From Mesorhizobium sp. M4B.F.Ca.ET.058.02.1.1 (lineage in GTDB: Bacteria; Pseudomonadota; Alphaproteobacteria; Rhizobiales; Rhizobiaceae): a stretch of DNA of 64,000 nt. The position numbers were made by a program, and so were the translations under genes. The stretch is from assembly GCF_003952505.1 (NCBI RefSeq), contig NZ_CP034450.1, forward strand, positions 2,232,001 to 2,296,000. The letters are read 5' to 3'. Shown here piece by piece: positions 1 to 12,808 of the stretch. The notes beneath the pieces were generated by a model, which saw nothing but the letters and a program-made list of their open reading frames with translations, had not been told where the DNA came from and ran no database searches. Every line of letters begins with the position of its first letter. The first letter of the stretch is position 1.

Positions 1-449
1 GACAGCCAGTTGTTGGGCGCATTGCCGTCGGCCTTGGCATCGGCCCAGACGTACCAGTCGGCCTTCGGGTTGTCGCGGCTGGCGCGGCTCTCGACGAACC
101 ATTCATGCTTGTCGGACGAGTGCGAGATCACCTGGTCGATGACGACCTTCAGGCCGAGCCGGTGCGTCTCGGCGATCAGTGCATCGAAATCCTCCAGCGT
201 GCCGAACATCGGATCGACGTCACGATAGTCCGACACGTCGTAGCCCATGTCGGCCATGGGCGACTTGAAGAAGGGCGACAGCCAGATGGCGTCGACGCCG
301 AGCGAGGCGACATGCACGAGCCTGGCGGTGATGCCCTTGAGATCGCCGCTGCCGTCGCCCGTCGTGTCCTGGAAGGAGCGCGGATAGATCTGGTAGATGA
401 CGCAGCCGCGCCACCAGTCGGACCCGCGCCGCCCATTGCCATCAGTCAT
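1..449 (-). CDS. GH13 alpha-glucosidase, 3' part missing (runs off window)
   Basis: This is the N-terminal 149 codons of a glycoside hydrolase family 13 enzyme that would cleave alpha-glucosides. Near the start are IYQIYPRSFQDTTGDG and GYDVSDY, typical of oligo-1,6-/alpha-glucosidases. Around residues 100-110 is conserved region I in the form DQVISHSSDKH; this Q-V-S-H variant is usual for proteobacterial GH13_23-type alpha-glucosidases rather than amylases. The ATG (447-449) shares one base with the glgX stop codon (TGATG), so it is probably translationally coupled as the last gene of the glycogen operon. There it could degrade the malto-oligosaccharides released by GlgP and GlgX. Trehalose hydrolase or amylosucrase are less likely alternatives. 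The catalytic Asp and Glu lie outside the window. Confidence 0.88.
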   Translation of the reverse strand, partial: MTDGNGRRGSDWWRGCVIYQIYPRSFQDTTGDGSGDLKGITARLVHVASLGVDAIWLSPFFKSPMADMGYDVSDYRDVDPMFGTLEDFDALIAETHRLGLKVVIDQVISHSSDKHEWFVESRASRDNPKADWYVWADAKADGNAPNNWL

Positions 450-2464
450 CACTTGCCCTTCCCGCTGCGCGCCCGGCCGCCGGCCTTACGCTCGATCATG
501 AATACCACCGTCCGCCCCGGCACCGGCCGCGACGGGTCGACGCCGCCATCCGCCGTCTCGATGGCGGCATGCCAGCCGAACCCCGCCCGTTCCGGCAGCG
601 TGAAGACACATTGACGGCGGTCGCCGTTGAGGATGACGGCGAGACGGCCATCGCCGGCGCTGGCGCCGCCAAGCACCATGGCGAGACGATGCCGCCGCGC
701 ATCGTTCCAGTCGGCCTCGCCGAGCGGCGAGCCCGTTTCGGTCAGCCATGCGACGTCGGGATCGTCGGAGCCGGCTTGCGGCTGGCCGCTCAGGAAGCGC
801 GTATCCGCAAGCGCCGGCGCGGCGCGGCGCAGCGCGGCGAGCGCAGCCGCGTACCGCTCCAGCGCCTGATTGCGGCCTGCCCAGTCGAGCCAGGTGATGG
901 CATTGTCCTGCGCATAGGCGTTGTTGTTGCCTCGCTGCGTGCGGCCGAACTCGTCGCCCGCCGTCAGCATGATCGTGCCGCGCGAGGCGAACAGGATGGC
1001 AAGCAGCGCGCGCTGATCGCCGAGCCGCGCCTCGGCAATCGAGGCGTCGTCCGTGTCGCCCTCGGCGCCATTGTTCCAGGACAGGTTGTCGCCGTGACCG
1101 TCGTGGTTCTGCTCGCCATTGGCCTCGTTGTGCTTTTCCTCATAGGCGACGAGGTCGGCCAGCGTCATGCCGTCATGCGCGGCGATGAAATTGACCGTGC
1201 GGCTCGTCGCCAGCGCGGCCCTAGCGAAGACATCGGATGAGCCGGCAAGCCGGGTGGCCAGCGCGCCGATCGTGCCGGCATCGCCGCGCCAGAAGCGCCT
1301 GACATCGTCGCGGTAGCGGTCGTTCCATTCGAGGAAGGGTCGGGAAAAATTGCCGAGCTGATAGCCGCCCGGGCCGATGTCCCAGGGTTCTGCGATCAGC
1401 ACCCGGTCGGCCAGCAACGGGTCGCCGGCGATGGCTTGAAGCAGCGGCGCTTGCGGGTCGAACGTGCCGTCGACGCGGCCGAGCACTGGCGCCAGGTCGA
1501 AGCGGAAACCGTCGACGCCGGCAGCGCGGACGAAATGGCGCAGCGTGTCGAGCACCATTTCACGGACGACCGGATGGTCGCAGGCGATGGTGTTGCCGGT
1601 GCCGGTGTCGTTGACCAGCCTGCCGTCCGGCTCGTGCCGGTAGTAGGCCTGGGCATCGAGGCCGCGCAGCGACAGCGTCGGACCGAAGCGGTCGCTCTCG
1701 CCGGTGTGGTTGAAGACGAGGTCGAGGATCGTGCCGATCCCGGCCTTGCGCAAGGCGGCGACCGTGTCGCGCAATTCGGCCAGGCCGCCCGGCGCCAGGC
1801 GCGGATCGAGCGCCATGAAGGTGACGGGATTATAGCCCCAGGCGTTGTGGAGCCCGAGCGGCGGCAGATGCCGCTCGTCGATCGAGGCGGTGATCGGCAT
1901 CAGTTCGACAGCGGAGACGCCGAGCTTTTGCAGATGCTCGATCACAGCCGGATGGGCGAGCGCGGCGATGGTGCCGCGCTGCGCTTCCGGCACATCGGGA
2001 TGGAGCTTGGTGAAAGAGCGGACATTGAGTTCGTAGATCAGGCCGCCGGGCTGGAACAGGGGTGGTAGGGCTGGCAGCAGCGGCGGCAAGGCGCATGCCA
2101 CCGACTTCGGCATCAGCGGCGCGGTGTCGGCGCCTTCGTTGCGCTTGGCGGCAAGCCGCCAGTGGTACTGGTAGGGCCGGTCGATCTCGATCGCATAGGG
2201 ATCGGCGAGAAGCTTTTCAGGATCGAACCACAGGCCGCGTTCAGGCGCGTAGTCGCCGTCCGCCCGGAAGCCGTAGCGCGCGCCGTCGGAAAGGCCGGAG
2301 ACGAGGAGCGCGTGCCCGCCCTCGCCTTGCGGCTGGAGTTCGAGCCGGTCGATCTCGTGCGCACCGCTGTCGTCAAAGATCGAGACCCACAGGCGTCTCG
2401 CCGACGACGACCAGGCGGCGAAACGGATGCCATCGGGGGAGAAGGTTGCGCCGAGCGAGGTCAC
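449..2464 (-). CDS. glgX: glycogen debranching enzyme GlgX
   Basis: GlgX (GH13_11) hydrolyses the alpha-1,6 branch stubs left when glycogen phosphorylase shortens outer chains. An N-terminal CBM48-like segment is followed by the catalytic barrel. The nucleophile Asp is in DGFRFDLA (about residue 321), the acid Glu in LIAEPWDIGPGGYQLG (about 356) and the transition-state Asp in AAHDGMT (about 429). The stretch with NHDGHGDNLSWNNG is characteristic of GlgX/isoamylase. I start it at GTG 2464, giving 671 residues beginning VTSLGATF, close to the usual length. The frame stays open upstream to 2629, but those extra 55 codons fall in an inverted-repeat element and have no GlgX similarity. It sits 196 nt downstream of pgm and overlaps the next gene by one base. 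Confidence 0.93.
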   Translation of the reverse strand: MTSLGATFSPDGIRFAAWSSSARRLWVSIFDDSGAHEIDRLELQPQGEGGHALLVSGLSDGARYGFRADGDYAPERGLWFDPEKLLADPYAIEIDRPYQYHWRLAAKRNEGADTAPLMPKSVACALPPLLPALPPLFQPGGLIYELNVRSFTKLHPDVPEAQRGTIAALAHPAVIEHLQKLGVSAVELMPITASIDERHLPPLGLHNAWGYNPVTFMALDPRLAPGGLAELRDTVAALRKAGIGTILDLVFNHTGESDRFGPTLSLRGLDAQAYYRHEPDGRLVNDTGTGNTIACDHPVVREMVLDTLRHFVRAAGVDGFRFDLAPVLGRVDGTFDPQAPLLQAIAGDPLLADRVLIAEPWDIGPGGYQLGNFSRPFLEWNDRYRDDVRRFWRGDAGTIGALATRLAGSSDVFARAALATSRTVNFIAAHDGMTLADLVAYEEKHNEANGEQNHDGHGDNLSWNNGAEGDTDDASIAEARLGDQRALLAILFASRGTIMLTAGDEFGRTQRGNNNAYAQDNAITWLDWAGRNQALERYAAALAALRRAAPALADTRFLSGQPQAGSDDPDVAWLTETGSPLGEADWNDARRHRLAMVLGGASAGDGRLAVILNGDRRQCVFTLPERAGFGWHAAIETADGGVDPSRPVPGRTVVFMIERKAGGRARSGKGK

Positions 2465-2474
2465 GCGCGCGCCT

Positions 2475-2642
2475 CCCCTTCTCCCCTTGTGGGAGAAGGT
2501 GGATCGGCGCGCAGCGCCGAGCCGGATGAGGGGTCTTGGACGGAATGAGGCGTCGGTGATCTGGATGATGGTTTGCGCCAAGCTGTGGCACCCCTCATCC
2601 GTCGCCTTCGGCGACACCTTCTCCCACAAGGGGAGAAGGGGG
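2475..2642. repeat. intergenic inverted-repeat element between pgm and glgX
   Basis: Left arm 2475-2533 and right arm 2591-2642 are near-perfect inverted copies. Each has a CTTCTCCC/TTGTGGGAGAAGG end and a CCCTCATCCG end, and each arm carries its own small internal stem (around 2506-2518 and 2602-2613). The layout resembles the mosaic intergenic elements scattered through rhizobial genomes. In the glycogen transcript it would fold into a large hairpin just upstream of glgX. It also keeps a spurious 5' extension of the glgX frame open. Confidence 0.85.
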
Positions 2643-2660
2643 AGCCGCGGAGAACCACCC

Positions 2661-4292
<1,632 letters not shown>

Positions 4293-5738
4293 TCAGGCAA
4301 CCCTTTTCGAAAGCAGCAGGCGATAGAGTTCAACATATTTCTCGGCGCTCCTGTCCCAGGAGACATCGGCCTTCATGCCCTGGCGCTGGATCGACGCCCA
4401 CGCGGTGGGGTTGGCATGCGCGCCGACCAGCCGGTGGACGGCATGGACGAGCGCACCGCCATTGTTCGGCGCGAACTGGAAGCCGGTCGCCACGCCAGCC
4501 GACATCGCCGCCTCGTTGGCGTCGATGATGGTGTCGGCGAGCCCGCCGGTGCGGGCGACGACCGGCACGCAGCCATAGCGCAGGCCGTAAAGCTGGGTCA
4601 GTCCGCAGGGCTCGAAGCGCGACGGGATGACGATGGCGTCGCAGCCGCCCTGCATGATGTGGGAGAGCGCCTCATCATAGCCGACGACGACGCCGATGCG
4701 GCCGCGATGGCGGGCGGCGGCGGCAAGCAGCGCGCCTTCGAGGCCGGCATCACCGGAGCCCAGGATTGCCAGGCGCGCGCCGGCCGCGACGATGCCGTCG
4801 ACGGCCGCCGCCAGTATGTCCATGCCTTTCTGCCAGGTCAGCCGGCTGACGACGCAGACGATCGGACTGTCGTCACTCTCGAGATTGAAACGGTCCTCCA
4901 CCGCCTTGCGGTTCTTGGCCCGCGCAGCAAGCGTCTCGGCCGAATAGTTGGCCACAAGATGCTTGTCGGTCTCGGGATTCCAGATGTCGACATCAATGCC
5001 GTTGACGATGCCGTGGAGATCGATGGCGCGCATGTTGATCAGGCCGTCGAGACCCATGCCGAATTCCGGCGAGCGGATCTCCTGCGCGTAGGTCGGGCTC
5101 ACCGTGGTGATTGCCCAGGCGGCCTGCAGGCCAGCCTTGAGATAGCCGACGCCGCCATAATATTCGACGCCGTCGAGCGCCATCGCCACGCCCGGCAGGC
5201 CGAGCTCGCCGAAGATGCCGGCGCCGAACTGGCCCTGGAAGGCGAGGTTGTGCACGGTGATCAGCGACGGCACGCCGACGGCCTTGCCGTAGCGCATATA
5301 GGCAAGCGCCATCGCCGACTGCCAGTCATGGGCATGCACGATGTCGGGCTGATAGCCTGAGATGGCGCCACCGGCGATGTCGCCGCCGACTTGGCTGAGC
5401 GCCGCGAAGCGCCGCCAATTGTCAGGCCAGTCGGCGCCGGTGGCGTTACCATAAGGGCCGCCCGGGCGGTCGAACAGATGCGGAGCGTCGAGTACGAAGA
5501 GGTCGAGCCCGGCGATCTGAACCGCATGGATGGAGGCTTTGCCGCCCTGCAGCAGCGGGTACTGGTAGACGGCCTTCTTTTTCTTGAAGGCGGCCATCAC
5601 CTGGGGGTAGCCGGGGATGAGGGTGCGCATCGCCACGCCCTTGCCGGCCAGCGCGATCGGCAAGGCGCCGGTCACGTCGGCAAGCCCGCCGGTCTTGATC
5701 AGCGGGAAGATTTCGGGCGTGACCGACAGAACCTGCAT
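4293..5738 (-). CDS. glgA: glycogen synthase (ADP-glucose, GT5)
   Basis: Transfers glucose from ADP-glucose to the non-reducing end of a growing alpha-1,4-glucan. It is 481 residues long, as expected for bacterial GlgA. The ADP-glucose-binding KTGGLAD signature is at residues 15-21. A GT-B fold is indicated by [13 protein letters not shown] in the second domain and by [16 protein letters not shown], which holds the conserved E and downstream nucleotide-binding loop, near residue 375. It follows glgC after an 18-nt gap and is followed by pgm after 3 nt. No strong Shine-Dalgarno precedes the ATG, so translation may depend on readthrough from glgC. Confidence 0.96.
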   Translation of the reverse strand: MQVLSVTPEIFPLIKTGGLADVTGALPIALAGKGVAMRTLIPGYPQVMAAFKKKKAVYQYPLLQGGKASIHAVQIAGLDLFVLDAPHLFDRPGGPYGNATGADWPDNWRRFAALSQVGGDIAGGAISGYQPDIVHAHDWQSAMALAYMRYGKAVGVPSLITVHNLAFQGQFGAGIFGELGLPGVAMALDGVEYYGGVGYLKAGLQAAWAITTVSPTYAQEIRSPEFGMGLDGLINMRAIDLHGIVNGIDVDIWNPETDKHLVANYSAETLAARAKNRKAVEDRFNLESDDSPIVCVVSRLTWQKGMDILAAAVDGIVAAGARLAILGSGDAGLEGALLAAAARHRGRIGVVVGYDEALSHIMQGGCDAIVIPSRFEPCGLTQLYGLRYGCVPVVARTGGLADTIIDANEAAMSAGVATGFQFAPNNGGALVHAVHRLVGAHANPTAWASIQRQGMKADVSWDRSAEKYVELYRLLLSKRVA

Positions 5739-5756
5739 GCGCCTGACGATTCCTGT

Positions 5757-7022
5757 CTACAGTTTGAGCTTGTCGATCATGTCCTGGGTGACAAGGCAAA
5801 TGCCCTTCTCCGAGACGCGGAAGCGCTTGGCGTCAAGGGCGGCATCCTCGCCGACCACCAGCCCTTCCGGGATGCGCACGCCGTGGTCGATGACGACGCG
5901 CTTCAGCCTGGCGTTGCGGCCCACATGCACGTCCGGCAGCATGACGACTTCTTCCAGCGTCGAATAGGAGTTGATGCGCGCGCCGGTGAAGATCAGGCTT
6001 CGCTTCAGCGTCGCGCCGGAGACGATGCAGTCGCCCGAGACCAGCGAGGAAACCGCGGAGCCGCGCCTGCCATCCTCGTCATGCACGAACTTTGCCGGCG
6101 GCTTCAATTCGGCATAGGTCCAGATCGGCCAGTCGCGGTCGTAGAGGTCGAGCTCGGGAGTGACGTCGGTCAGGTCGATGTTGGCTTCCCAATAGGCGTC
6201 GACGGTGCCGACGTCGCGCCAATAGGCCTCGTTCTCGGCGGTCGAGCGCACGCAGGACTTGGCGAAGCGGTGCGCGATCGCCTTACCGTGCTGGACGATA
6301 TAGGGGATGATGTCCTTGCCGAAGTCGCGGCTGGAGCCGGGCTCGGCGGCGTCACGGCGCAGCTGCTCCATCAGGAACTTGGTCTTGAACACATAGATGC
6401 CCATCGAGGCCAGGGCGAAATCCGGCTTGTCGGGGATGCCGGGCGGGTCGGCGGGCTTTTCGATGAATGAGATGATAGTGTCCTTGGCATCGACATGCAT
6501 GACGCCGAAACCGGTCGCTTCCATGCGCGGCACTTCGAGGCAGCCGACGGTGACGTCGGCATTGGCGTCGACATGCTGGCGCAGCATCAGCTCGTAGTCC
6601 ATCTTGTAGATGTGGTCGCCGGCCAGGATCACCATGTATTCGGGGCCATAGGCCTCGATGATGTCGATGTTCTGGTAGACCGCGTCCGCCGTGCCCTCAT
6701 ACCACTGCGTCTCCGAGACGCGCTGGCTGGCCGGCAGGATGTCGAAGCTCTCGTTTCGCTCTGGGCGCAGGAAGTTCCAGCCGCGCTGCAGGTGGCGAAT
6801 CAGCGAATGTGCCTTGTACTGGGTGGCGACGCCAAGGCGGCGAATGCCGGAGTTCAGCGCATTGGACAGCGCGAAATCGATGATGCGCGTCTTGCCGCCG
6901 AAATAGACCGCGGGCTTGGCGCGCCGGTCGGTCAATTCCTTGAGACGGCTGCCGCGCCCGCCGGCCAGCACATAGGCCATAGCGTCGCGTGCCAGCGGCT
7001 GGGTTCTTTTCAAGTCTGCCAT
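5757..7022 (-). CDS. glgC: glucose-1-phosphate adenylyltransferase (ADP-glucose pyrophosphorylase)
   Basis: Makes ADP-glucose from ATP and glucose-1-phosphate, the committed and normally allosterically controlled step of glycogen synthesis. The nucleotidyltransferase motif [18 protein letters not shown] lies at residues 19-36, with [11 protein letters not shown] after it. [12 protein letters not shown] carries the catalytic Asp and FIEKPADPP the sugar-phosphate-binding region. The C-terminal 100 residues form the left-handed beta-helix domain (repeats such as [22 protein letters not shown]). The ATG at 7022 has a strong GGGAGGG ribosome site 7 nt upstream. The 421-residue length is normal. 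Confidence 0.97.
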   Translation of the reverse strand: MADLKRTQPLARDAMAYVLAGGRGSRLKELTDRRAKPAVYFGGKTRIIDFALSNALNSGIRRLGVATQYKAHSLIRHLQRGWNFLRPERNESFDILPASQRVSETQWYEGTADAVYQNIDIIEAYGPEYMVILAGDHIYKMDYELMLRQHVDANADVTVGCLEVPRMEATGFGVMHVDAKDTIISFIEKPADPPGIPDKPDFALASMGIYVFKTKFLMEQLRRDAAEPGSSRDFGKDIIPYIVQHGKAIAHRFAKSCVRSTAENEAYWRDVGTVDAYWEANIDLTDVTPELDLYDRDWPIWTYAELKPPAKFVHDEDGRRGSAVSSLVSGDCIVSGATLKRSLIFTGARINSYSTLEEVVMLPDVHVGRNARLKRVVIDHGVRIPEGLVVGEDAALDAKRFRVSEKGICLVTQDMIDKLKL

Positions 7023-7057
7023 TTTTACCCTCCCAAATTACCAGTGTGCGGCATCGT

Positions 7058-9271
7058 TCAGTCCGGGACAAATTCGAGCATGATCGTCGACAGCGGCGGC
7101 AAAAGCATCGTCGCCGATACGCCTCCTCCTTCCGCCCTGGCCTCGACCACGCCGCCATTGCCCTTGCCCGAACCGCCATAATCCGAGGCGTCGGTGTTGA
7201 TGATCTCGCGCCAGCTGCCGGCCTTCGGCAGCGGCACGCGGTAATTGTCGCGCGGCACCGGCGTGAAATTGGAGATGACGGCGATCGGATTGCCGTCCGG
7301 CGCGCTGCGCAGCCAGGCGAACACCGAATTCTCGCTGTCGTCGACGATCAGCCAGGAAAAGCCGTCCGGCTCACAGTCGCGCGCATGCAGCGCCGGACGC
7401 GAGCGGTAGAGGTAATTGAGGTCGCGCACTACCTGCCAGATACCGCGATGCGGAGCGTGGTCAAGCAAGTCCCAGTCTAGCGCTCGCGCCTCGCTCCATT
7501 CGCGGCGCTGCGCGAATTCCTGGCCCATGAACAAAAGCTTCTTGCCGGGATAGCCCCACATGAAGGCGTAGTAGGCGCGCAAGGTGGCGAATTTCTGCCA
7601 GTCGTCGCCGGCCATCTTGCCCAGCAGCGTGCCCTTGCCATGCACGACCTCGTCATGGGAGAGCGGCAGCACGAAATTCTCGGAGAAGGCGTAGACAAGG
7701 CCGAAGGTGATGTCGTTGTGGTGGTGCTTGCGATAGATCGGTTCCTTGGAGAAATACTCCAGCGTGTCGTGCATGAAGCCCATGTTCCACTTGAAGCCGA
7801 AGCCCAGCCCGCCCTCATGCACCGGCCGCGACACTTTCGGCCATGAGGTCGATTCCTCGGCGATGGTCACCACGCCGGGATGGTGGCCGTAGAGCTCCTT
7901 GTTCATCTTCTGCAGGAAGGCGACCGCCTCAAGGTTCTCGCGTCCACCCTTCTCGTTGGGGATCCACTCGCCGGCCTTGCGGGAATAGTCGAGGTAGAGC
8001 ATCGAGGCAACCGCGTCGACGCGCAGGCCGTCGACATGGTATTTCTCGGCCCAGAACAGCGCGTTGTTGACCAGGAACGATACCACCTCGCGGCGGCCGA
8101 AATTGTAGATCGCGGTGTTCCAGTCCGGGTGGAAACCCTGGCGCGGATCGGCGTGCTCGTAAAGCGCGGTGCCGTCGAACTTCACGAGGCCATGCTCGTC
8201 CACCGGAAAATGCGCCGGCACCCAGTCGAGGATGACGCCGACGCCGGCGCGATGCGCACCGTCGACGAACCGGGCAAAGCCATCGGGATCGCCGAAGCGG
8301 GCGGTCGGCGCGTAGAGGCCGGTGGTCTGGTAGCCCCAGGACGGATCGTAGGGATGCTCGGAGATCGGCAGGAACTCGATATGGGTGAAGCCCGTATCGA
8401 CGGCATAGGGGATCAGGCGAGCGGCGAGCTCGTCCCAGCTCAGGAACGTGCCGTCGTCGCGAAGCTGCCATGATCCGGCATGGACCTCGTAGATCGAGAT
8501 CGCCTCGCGCCTGGGATCGGCATTGCGCCAGAACGTGCGGTGCGCCTCGTCGCCCCACTCATGCGCTTTCGGCGGCGCCGTCACCGACGCGGTAGCCGGG
8601 CGCAGTTCCGACTCGAAGGCGAACGGATCGGCCTTAAGCGGCAGCCGCACGCCGTCGGGGGCGATGATCTCGAACTTGTAGGGTTGGCCGGCGCCGATAT
8701 CGGGGATGAACAGCTCCCAGATGCCGGTGTCGCGGCGGTCGCGCATCGTGTGCCTGCGCCCGTCCCATTCGTTGAATGCGCCGACCACCGAGACGCGCCG
8801 CGCATTGGGCGCCCAGACGGCGAAATGCACGCCGGTGGCGCCCTCATGGTCGATGACATGGGCGCCGAGCTTGTCGAAGAGCCTGAGATGCGAGCCCTCG
8901 GCGATATAGTAGTCGTCCAACGGGCCGAGCACCGGACCGAAGGAATAGGGATCGGTCAGCCACCAGTCGCCGCCGGCGTTCCTGGCATGATAGCGCAGCG
9001 GCTGACGCTTCCTGAGCGTGAGCTTGCCCTCGAAGAAGCCCGCATCGTCGCGTCGCGACAGCTCGCCTGCCGTCTTGCCGCTCAGCGTGTAGGCGGTGAC
9101 GAACTCGGCGTTCGGCACAAAGCAGCGGGCAACAAAACCCTTGCCGGCCTCATGCACGCCGAGAACCGCGAAGGGATCGCCATGCGTACCGGCGACAATC
9201 GCCGCGACATCGCCGGCTGGCGCCAGTCCGTCCGGCCCGCTCGTCGCAGCGGTCGCGCGCGGCTTCCTCAT
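7058..9271 (-). CDS. glgB: 1,4-alpha-glucan branching enzyme
   Basis: Introduces alpha-1,6 branches into glycogen (GH13_9). An N1 domain (from about residue 20, containing [16 protein letters not shown]) and a CBM48 domain ([20 protein letters not shown]) precede the catalytic barrel. Catalytic residues are the Asp of [11 protein letters not shown] (about 418), the Glu of [10 protein letters not shown] (about 471) and the Asp of [11 protein letters not shown] (about 539). I chose ATG 9271 (MRKPRATAA, 737 residues) because GGGAGG lies about 10 nt upstream of it. A GTG at 9295 would add 8 residues but would bury that ribosome site inside the coding region. The long-N1 form is typical of bacteria with GlgC/GlgA glycogen. 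Confidence 0.95.
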   Translation of the reverse strand: MRKPRATAATSGPDGLAPAGDVAAIVAGTHGDPFAVLGVHEAGKGFVARCFVPNAEFVTAYTLSGKTAGELSRRDDAGFFEGKLTLRKRQPLRYHARNAGGDWWLTDPYSFGPVLGPLDDYYIAEGSHLRLFDKLGAHVIDHEGATGVHFAVWAPNARRVSVVGAFNEWDGRRHTMRDRRDTGIWELFIPDIGAGQPYKFEIIAPDGVRLPLKADPFAFESELRPATASVTAPPKAHEWGDEAHRTFWRNADPRREAISIYEVHAGSWQLRDDGTFLSWDELAARLIPYAVDTGFTHIEFLPISEHPYDPSWGYQTTGLYAPTARFGDPDGFARFVDGAHRAGVGVILDWVPAHFPVDEHGLVKFDGTALYEHADPRQGFHPDWNTAIYNFGRREVVSFLVNNALFWAEKYHVDGLRVDAVASMLYLDYSRKAGEWIPNEKGGRENLEAVAFLQKMNKELYGHHPGVVTIAEESTSWPKVSRPVHEGGLGFGFKWNMGFMHDTLEYFSKEPIYRKHHHNDITFGLVYAFSENFVLPLSHDEVVHGKGTLLGKMAGDDWQKFATLRAYYAFMWGYPGKKLLFMGQEFAQRREWSEARALDWDLLDHAPHRGIWQVVRDLNYLYRSRPALHARDCEPDGFSWLIVDDSENSVFAWLRSAPDGNPIAVISNFTPVPRDNYRVPLPKAGSWREIINTDASDYGGSGKGNGGVVEARAEGGGVSATMLLPPLSTIMLEFVPD

Positions 9272-9419
9272 CAGGCGGTCGCCCTCCCTGGGCACTCGTA
9301 CTCAAATACTAGCGGAGGTTTGACTTCGACATCTGCATCGCCGACTGGTCCTGGATCGGTCGCAAGTGTCAAACTCACTCCACTAGGGGCCACGTTGTTC
9401 GTGACCTCATGCAATCATA

Positions 9420-11882
9420 TCAGACGGGCACGTTCCAGATTTCTTTCGCATATTGGCGGATCGTGCGATCGGAAGAGAACCAGCCGACGCGGGCGACGTT
9501 GCGGATGGCGCGCGCGTACCAGTCGGGGCTGTTGCGCCAGACGGTATCGACGTCGCGCTGGGTGGCCGCGTAAGTGTCGAAGTCGGCCGCCACCATGAAC
9601 CAGTCGCTGTTGTAGAGGCCGTCGATCAATGCGCGGTAGCGCTGCGGATCGTCAGGCGAGAAGACGCCCGAGGAGATGGCGGCGAGTGCCTGTGAAAGTT
9701 CCGGCGAGGCTTCGATCACCGCGCGCGGATTGTAGCCGTTGTTGCGCCGGTCGGCGACCTCGGCGGTGGTCAGGCCGAAGATGAAGATGTTGTCGTCGCC
9801 GACGCATTCCTTGATCTCGACATTGGCGCCGTCGAGCGTGCCGATGGTCAGCGCGCCGTTCAACGCGAACTTCATGTTGCCGGTGCCGGAGGCTTCCATG
9901 CCGGCGGTCGAGATCTGCTCGGAAAGGTCCGCGGCCGGCATCAGCACTTCGGCCAGGCTGACATTGTAGTTCGGCACGAACACGACCTTGAGCAGGCCGC
10001 GCACCGCCGGATCGCGGTTGATGACCCTGGCGACGTCGTTGGCGAGTTTGATGATCAGCTTGGCGTTGTGGTAGCTGGGCGCCGCCTTGCCGCCGAAGAA
10101 TTTTACGCGCGGCATCCAGTCGCGCTCGGGATGCGAGCGGATCTGGTCGTAGAGCGCGACGGCTTCCAGGATGTTGAGCAGCTGACGCTTGTACTCGTGG
10201 ATGCGCTTGACCTGAATGTCGAACAGCGCCGAGGGGTCGAGCTTGATGCCGAGCCGGTCGGCGACCAGGTTGGCGAGCCTCGACTTGTTCGCCCGCTTCA
10301 CCGCCGCGAACTTCTCGCGGAACGAGGCATCGCCGGCAAAGGCGTCGAGCCCCTTGATGGCGTCGATATCGTCCAGGAAGCGGTCGCCGATCGCCTCGCG
10401 GGCAAGCGCGGTGAGGCCGGGATTGCACTGGATCAGCCAGCGCCGCGGCGTGATGCCGTTGGTCTTGTTGTTGATGCGGTCGGGATAGAGCTTGTGGAGG
10501 TCGGCGAACACCGTCTCCTTCATCAGCTCGGTGTGCAGCGCCGAGACGCCGTTGATCGAATGCGAGCCGACGAAGGCCAGATTGCCCATGCGCACGCGGC
10601 GGTCGCCATTCTCCTGGATCAGCGAAATGCGACTGATCTGCTCGCCCGAGAACTTGTTGGTGGCGCGCGCCTCGAGCAGCACCTCGGCATTGATGGCGTA
10701 GACGATCTGCATGTGGCGCGGCAAAAGCCGCTCGAACAGCGGCACCGGCCAGCTTTCCAGCGCCTCGGGCAGCAGCGTGTGGTTGGTGTAGCCGAAGGTG
10801 CGCTTGGTGATGTCCCAGGCCTGGTCGAAATCCATGCCGTGGACATCCATCAGAAGCCGCATCAGTTCGGGCACGGCGATCGCCGGATGGGTGTCGTTGA
10901 GATGGATCGCCGCCTTGTCCGGCAGCGACTGCAGGTCGCCATATTGGCTGAGATGGCGCTGGACGATGTCCTGCAGCGAGGCGGTGGAGAAGAAATACTC
11001 CTGGCGCAGCCTGAGCTCCTGCCCGGCCATGTGGGAATCAGCAGGATAGAGTACGCGCGACAGAGCGTCGGCCTTGTTGCTTTCGGCCAGCGCGCCGATG
11101 TGGTCGCCGGCATTGAACTTGTCGAGCAGGATTGGATCGATCGGCATGCCGGACCACAGCCGCAGCGTGTTGACGCGATTGGCTCGCCAGCCGGCGACCG
11201 GCGTGTCGTAGGCGACGGCCAGCACATGCTCGGTTGGCTTCCAGACGTGGCGCTCGAGCCTTCCGTCCTTGGAGGTGATCGATTCCACCGAGCCGCCGAA
11301 GCCGACCTCGAAGGAGCGCTCGCGCCGCTCGAACTCCCAGGGATTGCCATGATCGAGCCAGGTTTCCGGCAGCTCGACCTGCCAGCCGTCATGGATCTCC
11401 TGGCGGAACATGCCGTTGGCATAGCGGATGCCATAGCCGTGCGCCGGAATGCCGACGGTTGCCATGCTCTCCATGAAGCAGGCGGCAAGCCGGCCGAGGC
11501 CGCCATTGCCGAGCGCGGCATCGGGTTCGAGCCCGGCGATGAGGTCGAGGTCGACGCCGAGCGAGCGCAGCGCCTCGCGCATGTTGTCCATCAGGCCGAG
11601 ATTGGAGAAGGCGTCGCGCATCAGGCGGCCGATGAGGAATTCCAGCGACAGATAGTAGACGCGCTTCTCCTGCTGGGCGTAGGCCTCCTGGGTGGCCTGC
11701 ATCCACTGATCGACGACGCGGTCGCGCACGACCTTGATCGATGCGGTGAGCCAGTCGTACTGGGTGGCGACGTTGGTGCCCTTACCGACCCTGTATTTGA
11801 GGGCCAGCAAGACTTCGTCGGCGAGCGTCTTGGGGTCGGGGATTTCCAGGATGGGAGCTTCGGTCGTCATCGCGTTTGTCAT
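9420..11882 (-). CDS. glgP: glycogen phosphorylase
   Basis: Phosphorolyses terminal alpha-1,4 bonds to give glucose-1-phosphate (GT35, pyridoxal phosphate dependent). The protein is 820 residues, close to the E. coli enzyme. EASGTGNMKFALNGALTIG near residue 665-680 contains the PLP-linked Lys. Other family stretches are GNGGLGRLAACFMESMAT (residues about 125-142) and LNDTHPAIAVPELMR. GAGAGGCG lies just before ATG 11882; an ATG four codons later is an alternative. It is the first gene of the glycogen operon, so degradation and synthesis genes share a transcript. A 148-nt gap separates it from glgB. Confidence 0.96.
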   Translation of the reverse strand: MTNAMTTEAPILEIPDPKTLADEVLLALKYRVGKGTNVATQYDWLTASIKVVRDRVVDQWMQATQEAYAQQEKRVYYLSLEFLIGRLMRDAFSNLGLMDNMREALRSLGVDLDLIAGLEPDAALGNGGLGRLAACFMESMATVGIPAHGYGIRYANGMFRQEIHDGWQVELPETWLDHGNPWEFERRERSFEVGFGGSVESITSKDGRLERHVWKPTEHVLAVAYDTPVAGWRANRVNTLRLWSGMPIDPILLDKFNAGDHIGALAESNKADALSRVLYPADSHMAGQELRLRQEYFFSTASLQDIVQRHLSQYGDLQSLPDKAAIHLNDTHPAIAVPELMRLLMDVHGMDFDQAWDITKRTFGYTNHTLLPEALESWPVPLFERLLPRHMQIVYAINAEVLLEARATNKFSGEQISRISLIQENGDRRVRMGNLAFVGSHSINGVSALHTELMKETVFADLHKLYPDRINNKTNGITPRRWLIQCNPGLTALAREAIGDRFLDDIDAIKGLDAFAGDASFREKFAAVKRANKSRLANLVADRLGIKLDPSALFDIQVKRIHEYKRQLLNILEAVALYDQIRSHPERDWMPRVKFFGGKAAPSYHNAKLIIKLANDVARVINRDPAVRGLLKVVFVPNYNVSLAEVLMPAADLSEQISTAGMEASGTGNMKFALNGALTIGTLDGANVEIKECVGDDNIFIFGLTTAEVADRRNNGYNPRAVIEASPELSQALAAISSGVFSPDDPQRYRALIDGLYNSDWFMVAADFDTYAATQRDVDTVWRNSPDWYARAIRNVARVGWFSSDRTIRQYAKEIWNVPV

Positions 11883-11958
11883 GTCGCCTCTCGTGCGGTT
11901 GCCATGATCATACCGGCTTTCACGGTTCCTCCCACCCTACCCTAGTGCATTGCAGCAT

Positions 11959-11987
11959 ATATTCAATCGATTTAGGTCGATAGGCAA
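11959..11987 (-). promoter_or_regulatory. candidate glgP promoter with an AATCGATT operator-like palindrome
   Basis: On the minus strand, TTGCCT (11987-11982) and GAATAT (11964-11959) are spaced by 17 nt. The 8-bp palindrome AATCGATT (11965-11972) fills the promoter-proximal half of the spacer. The hexamers are imperfect, so the promoter is tentative. The extended form CAATCGATTTAGG recurs as CAATCGATTAAGG upstream of ppdK, with one mismatch over 13 bases. Palindromes with a central CG are typical of LacI-family operators. The site is about 80 bp upstream of glgP. Confidence 0.4.
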
Positions 11988-12023
11988 CCGATTCATCTGC
12001 GGCAATTTACCCGACGAGGCGGA

Positions 12024-12806
<783 letters not shown>

Positions 12807-12808
12807 GA

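Noticed and set aside
10068..11945. 625-codon plus-strand frame opposite glgP
   Set aside because: glgP is certain from its PLP site and family motifs over the whole length. The opposite frame is a high-GC artefact.
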